Shown here: piece by piece, positions 58,715 to 64,000 of the stretch
How the letters are laid out: the number at the start of each line of letters is the position of its first letter
How positions within the stretch are numbered: position 1 is the first letter of the stretch
Assembly (NCBI GenBank): GCA_029851415.1
Contig: CM056741.1
Coordinates: forward strand, 145,688,522-145,752,521
Direction: 5' to 3'
DNA: 64,000 bases
Source: Eretmocerus hayati
Taxonomy: Eukaryota; Arthropoda; Insecta; Hymenoptera; Aphelinidae
The notes under the pieces: model-generated
Told to the model about the DNA's origin: nothing
What the model saw: the letters and a program-made list of their open reading frames with translations, nothing else
Database searches by the model: none
Position numbers and translations under genes: made by a program

Positions 58715-59635
58715 CACTATCGGTCAAAAGTTTGTGTACACATAAAAAAAAATTTCGATTTTACTCACTCGACTGATCGGATCTCCTTGGTCCAAATTAA
58801 CTCTACTTGAGCTCATTTTGTAGCTTTTTTCAAGCACTTTGAGAGCTATTTGGTATTTTTTCTGCGCAGCTCAATAGATTCTTGCAAAATCAATCTGAAA
58901 CCCTGTAGAATTTCACAATAATCGGGTCATTACGCAAACCTCTGCAAGTCTGGCGGAAATTGATGGATTTAGATGATTCAAAGAGCATCTAAAAGTAGAA
59001 GTCAAGAGCTTTAAAATCCGTTTTTGAAAGTTATTCTAGCTTGTTTCTGGTCCGAGCTGTGACTCTTTTTAGGGAAGATTTTTCTCGAAGAATAGTCCCA
59101 AAAACACGAAAGGTGAAGAAATCGGGCTCACCGTGATATTCCACTGAAATTTTCCAAGTTTTTCCATGTTGATGGTGAGAGGAACCAAGATCAGTGCTTA
59201 TACCTGTGAAAAAATAAGTCAGTTCATAATTTCTCAATTACTGGTCCTTTTAATCGAGAAAAATCTTCCTCTATAAAAAGAGTCACAGATCGCACCAGAA
59301 ATATGACCTAGAATAACTTCCAAGAATGGATTTTGAAGCTCTTGACTTCTACTTTCAGATGCTTCTCAAATCAGCTAAATTCATCAATTCCCGCCAGGCT
59401 TGCGGAGGTTTGCGTAATGACCCGATTTTTGTGAAATTCTACAAGGCTTCAGATTGATTTTGCAAGAATCTATTGAGCTGCCCAGAAGAAACACCAAATA
59501 GCTCTTAAAGTGTTTTAAGAAAGCTACAAAATGATCCCAAGTAGAGTTCATTTGAACCAAGGAGATCCGAGCAGTCGAGTGAGCAAAATCGAGATTGTTT
59601 TTTTTTAGGTGTGCACGAACTTTTGACCGGTAGTG
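58715..59635. mobile_element. Tc1/mariner-like non-autonomous element with long inverted arms
   Basis: The ends CACTATCGGTCAAAAGTTTG and, inverted, CACTACCGGTCAAAAGTTCG match the well-known Tc1/mariner terminal pattern. TA flanks both sides (58713-58714 and 59636-59637). Arms of roughly 350-400 bp are inverted copies with noticeable divergence, e.g. GGAGATCCGA, GAGCTCATTTTGTAGCTT and TTTGCGTAATGACCCGA. The centre is near 59180. No transposase is present. It is the clearest superfamily assignment among the DNA elements here. Confidence 0.85.
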
Positions 59636-62600
59636 TATTTGCAGCATATTATTCAACTGAAAAACGTGCGAGTACTGTGACAAATCAGAGAAAAAAAGAG
59701 TAGACAGAAGAAGTAGAAAGAGCTCCAATATCGAGCATGAAGCCTATTTATGAGTGAGATTAATTGAGTATCATCACTGGTCGGACAGAGCAGATTATTC
59801 ACTAGTGTTCTTTCTGAGCATGCCATATGCCTTGTTTTCTCTCAGCTCCTCAACTTTTCGAGCTATATAAAACCTACTTGCTCGGAGAAATCTCGTAACT
59901 TCCTTCTTCAATGCGCCAGATGTGACACTTGAAAGTAATTAGCATTCGCAGAGAAAACTGAACTATCGATATGAGCTCTTTTACTTCTCACTGATTGCAA
60001 ATCAAGAATGAAAACAGGGGTAGAATCTTCTATTTGTAATGTACAGTATTTCATATGAGTTTAGAGGGACTTGCAGAAAAGAAGAGGGTTGGATAATTTC
60101 TTCGGGTAATTTCAACACACTAATTGGAATAGCATTGTCGATATGTCGGAATTCCAAAATATGTAGAGTAATATGAACCAAATGTTCTAATACCTTAAGA
60201 GACTATACTTTTTTGGTAGGTTTGAACTGTCACCCCCGCACACGCGAAGTGTAGGCAATAGCTTTTTGCTCACTATAGTCCATATTTCTTTCGTTATTGA
60301 CTGAGAGGAGATGGCTGGAGTTTGAGTTTTCCATTTCGCACTGGCTTTGAACAAAAGTTGTTTAGTGAGCTCTTGACTCCTTTCAGAACTTGTAATTTCA
60401 TTTCGCGTACCAATCGCCTGGACACACAAACAGTTCGAACGTTTTCCTAGTTGTATTTCAACACATAGTCTTCAGGTATTCACACTATAAGTTTACTCAT
60501 CCATTCACAGAGTTCTTCTGACACTGTTTGAGTTATGCACCTAACAAAAAAGGTGTGAATCAATACCTCTTTTCAAGAATATGCCTCCAATATGCCCATA
60601 AGTTCACCATAATGAACATTTGGCTTCATGGAGATCGAAAACTTTTTGTAGGGGTGTGTGGAGATGAACGTCGAGTTTTGAGCTGTTTTGTCATTCCATC
60701 ACGATGAATAGGTTTCTCAACCGATCGATCACATGCTACCAGCCAAGTATGTCATCTATTAATTTCGGAATCACTTTATTTGCACCGTCACAAGACTCTG
60801 GATATTCAAAACGTATGCCTCGTATTTTTTAAGCTTTTTTGTCAAATGCACTGAAATTTAAATTCTAACAAAGTAAGAATAAATGGTATTTTTTGATAAA
60901 ATTACTTGGTTGGGAAATAGTTTTTACAGTTTGTGTGATAGTTATGTAATTGTACCAAAAATAAGATTACACTCAAATGATCGATCGGTATTGATCAAGT
61001 TCTTTTCGTATGGAACGCTATTCTTCAATCGTCTGCCATAAAATATGATTCCAAATAGTTGCAAGAACGACACCTCGCCTCTCCATACCATATGATCGAA
61101 AATCGACATAACTTGGTTAAGAATGGCATAACTCGCGTTTTTTATTGAGATTCGAATCACGAGGTCAAAAACATGGATTGAAATAATGAATTTGCCTTGT
61201 TTTCTCTGTCTCACTCATAATGTGAAATTTGTCTCACTTCTGACACTGAATCCACTCAATCGTGCCTCCGTTTATCCATCATGATCCGAAATCTCCACAT
61301 AATTACTGAAAACAGCAAAATGTCTGTCGAAAAATTACTGAAGTAGTGTAAGATGTCGCAGTCGAGACCTTAACGCATTGAGCTTTTATTCAATCGAATT
61401 GTCCGGATGAGATCGCAATAATAATCTCGCCATTTGCCAGCCCGTCAGTCTTACTCTTCTATCGCAATGTTTCAAGACTAGGAAGCTGAAATTGTTCAGC
61501 TAAATTCACAAATGATGAAAGTGCAGACTAGCAAGATGCCACAATCAACGCCAAGTACGGGCGTGTCGATCGCATGGAAAAAAAGTGCGATGGGCGCGTC
61601 AAGTGTCGCGAGAGCCGTTGCCCGCGCTTAGAGAGAAAGCTTGCGAGCGCGGTAAAAAGAAATGTGGGCTTTTTGAGAGTCTCTATGTACTCCACGAGTA
61701 TACATCTCTGCCCGTGCATAGTAGATGAACAATGGAAAGAGTCGTTTGTCCAAAGTCGGGAAAAGCTTGAAAACGAGTTCGCAGGCGATAGAGAACAGAG
61801 CCTACTCTGTGTAAATGTACGAATAGAACGAGTGCAGAGCTCGCTTGCGTAATACGAGCGTGTACATACACATGAGATCTGAGCCAAGAATGAATAGACA
61901 AGAAGCTGCATCAGATGCACGAGACAGAACTTTGGCAAGCATCAAGTAAGTAGTGTGTACTTAGCCATCAGTGTCGCGATGTTGGCGGTCGTTCACATCG
62001 GGCGGTGAGCTCGGGTCAGCCGCGTCACTTTGTATGCGCTGTGGCGACGACACGTAACGACATAACACATGACTTATCCCGTTGCATCGAGCCGAGCCTC
62101 GGCCGACGAGTGTGACGAACTATTTTTGGCATAGCTCTCATCATATCCTGAATGTACTTATAAGTATAATGCAAATCTGGGGCTTGAGGTGTGCGAACAT
62201 GGCTTTAAAGCTCGGTGTAAGCGCTGCGGCTGGACGGTCGGTGTACAAGAGTCGAGGCATTGATTAGCCGAAGCTCGATTCATCGCCGAGGTTATTGTGC
62301 CTACGTAGACCACGTTAAGAAACCCATTCGTATGTGCGTGGGTCTGCTTCGAGCGACATGCGCGAATTACTATTATAGCGATTCCAATTGCGGACAGAAG
62401 AAATAATACGAGTCTTTCAGAATTTCTTATCTGCCTAATGGTCTACGGCAAATCTTACGTGGATGACATGGTGTTGAAAAAGCTATTAGGTTTTCACTGT
62501 GGCTCTATGCAGCGGTGAACAGATGCATCCCATTTGAGGAATACCAGGTGGTGGAATGAGAGGAATCATCTAATGGCAATACGTCGAGCAAGACGCTTTC

Positions 62601-62883
62601 GATTCCGTGGCCGATTTCTGGATGATGATTAGAGTTCTTGTATTTGTATGTCATACATTGTGAAAATGGGTTATAGTGAACATATGGTTTGCGAGTTGCG
62701 ACGTTCACTCAAGAGACTGGTTGGAGAAATTTTGTGGACAAAAGAAGTAGAATACGATACTTGTCTTAGATATTGAAAATATGTGGCATCATTTCATTAC
62801 GGTTTGGGAAAGCAAATTTTCTACATCACTTCGCTCGCTGATTTTGTGAAATTTTACCGCGATGCTTGACGTTACTTGGGCTC
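59636..62883. other. Unassigned intergenic stretch
   Basis: AT-rich to 61.4 kb, then CG-richer to about 62.4 kb. Frames of 90-136 codons overlap on both strands around 61528-61938 without resemblance to known proteins. No repeat of this window was recognised. Confidence 0.35.
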
Positions 62884-63105
62884 ACCAGGAGAGTATTTCA
62901 GATCCGAGTCACGGATTTGGCTGAAACTTTGGGAATATTCTTCTTTCAGCTTAGAACCTATATGTATGATAACATGCGCCTGTATGGACGATGTTTATGT
63001 TTATGTTTTTGTCTGTGGTTCGGAAACGCTTGAGTCTTTTGGTACTGAAATAGAAGACTGAGTTTCAGCCGAATCCGTGACCTGGATCTGGAACACTCTC
63101 CTAGT
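62884..63105. mobile_element. Foldback of the ACCAGGAGAG family, copy 3 (shorter)
   Basis: ACCAGGAGAGTATTTCAGAT at the left and the inverse of ACTAGGAGAGTGTTCCAGAT at the right. The central part is shortened relative to copies 1 and 2, removing most of the 'aaacccaaaattatagaccc' segment. Confidence 0.8.
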
Positions 63106-63149
63106 CAGTCTTTCATTTTTTTCTTCGATCTTTGTGATTCAGACCATCT

Positions 63150-63925
63150 GGTGTTTGAACTCAGGATATTCGGTGAGTGGCGTGACGTTTTCTCCGTGTG
63201 TCTAACTTATCCCACTCGAGGTTTTTTATGCGTTTCGCACAACTTGCCGTGGAATTTTTTCCAGTATGTCTTGTTAGAATATGAAGAAGGGAACGTTTTG
63301 AACTGACCCAGAAATACCCGTGCTCCTTGGAGCAATTATATTGGTTTCCACTAATTCTGATTTTTTCCCATTCACTAGAGGCCATGCTAAACGAAATTCG
63401 TACAACCAATTTTGACGCACCTGGTCTCACTGTTTTGTCTTTGCTTTGACTGGAAAATGCCTTTTGCAGATTCGCAAATTTTTATTTCTAACCAATCTTT
63501 GAACGTTCAAAAAAGCAGTGAACTAATTGTGTCTCCATAGTCTTTATCTATACTTGCTCTCACCACGTGAGAAGTTTATCTCGCAAAAATGTTCCAAACG
63601 GATCAGAGAAAATTGCAAAATTAGCTAAGAAACTTTTCGGTCTGACGTCCGGATCTGAGAAATCTTACCAGTGGCGCATGTAATCTTATGGAATTAGGAC
63701 TCTCACATAGTGACAAATCAGGCACACCTTTTTGCAAATTCAGAAATGAAAATTTTTTGAAATCTCAACATAGCTTGAAATTGCCACTTCGCCGCGTACT
63801 CTAGTTTGTTCCCTAAATTTCCAAACTACTTTCAAAATAAGCTAAGCTAGATTTGAAAATATTGAAATCGGCCCAAGTTGTTAACAAACGAAAGGCAGTA
63901 AGGGCAAATCAGGCCCACCTACCTT
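63150..63925. mobile_element. GTAAGTGT-family element, left-truncated
   Basis: The right end reads GGGCAAATCAGGCCCACCTACCTT. A second terminus-like sequence (ACAAATCAGGCACACCT) is at about 63714, so this copy too has two tandem right-hand modules. The part at 63390-63520 corresponds to 12465-12610 of the copy at 12109. No clear left terminus was found; the start is approximate. Confidence 0.55.
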
Positions 63926-64000
63926 AGATTTTGGACCGTGTGGTGAATGCGAATGCCTCAGACCGTGAAATGAGAAATGAAATATAAACATGCAACTTCA

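Noticed and set aside
61528..61938. 136-codon minus-strand frame
   Set aside because: It is overlapped by plus-strand frames of similar length, has no domain and mixed composition. No reason to call a gene.

Overview
This is eukaryotic DNA, most likely from a hymenopteran and probably a parasitoid wasp. I infer that from a single-exon ankyrin gene ending in a PRANC/F-box-like domain, a class known from Nasonia and related wasps, from Wolbachia and from poxviruses. An intron-containing MATH-BTB gene, a very short intron of about 71 nt, and AT-rich DNA packed with non-autonomous DNA transposons fit the same source. There are no bacterial operons, rRNAs or CRISPR arrays. The species cannot be fixed from the sequence alone.

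Layout. Positions 1-7.6 kb are transposons: a roughly 0.95 kb element whose ends carry GTAAGTGTACCC is split by a 4.5 kb hAT-like foldback flanked by an exact 8-bp duplication (TTTTGAAG). From 7.6 to 25 kb is mostly unassigned DNA with a non-LTR retrotransposon tail (10.2-10.95 kb), further GTAAGTGT-family elements (12.1-13.15 and 20.45-21.03 kb), several small foldbacks and a tRNA-like sequence. Positions 25.0-28.24 kb hold an element with CCCCCGAGTAGAAA ends, into which a 2,075-bp near-perfect palindrome has inserted with a GCAAAC duplication.

The ankyrin-PRANC gene (29,748-32,675, + strand) is the best gene in the window. After a gene-poor stretch come a TA-flanked foldback (37,646-40,409) and a giant 8.7 kb palindrome (40,722-49,421) flanked by the exact 8-bp duplication GCTGCCAA. 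The core of that palindrome is a ~78-bp minisatellite whose two halves run in opposite directions. The second gene (53,398-56,881, + strand) encodes a MATH-BTB protein whose first residues closely copy the histone H3 N-terminal tail. The last 7 kb hold a Tc1/mariner-like foldback, two copies of a small foldback family (ACCAGGAGAG ends), and another GTAAGTGT-family element at the right edge.

How the genes relate. Both clear genes encode proteins of types that usually serve as substrate receptors for ubiquitin ligases (PRANC/F-box-like with ankyrins for SCF, BTB for Cullin-3). They are 20 kb apart with transposons between them, so nothing shows that they work together. The most striking observations are the H3-tail-like N-terminus, the 8.7 kb TSD-flanked palindrome with its mirror minisatellite, and at least two transposon families whose subterminal regions are arrays of CG-containing palindromes.
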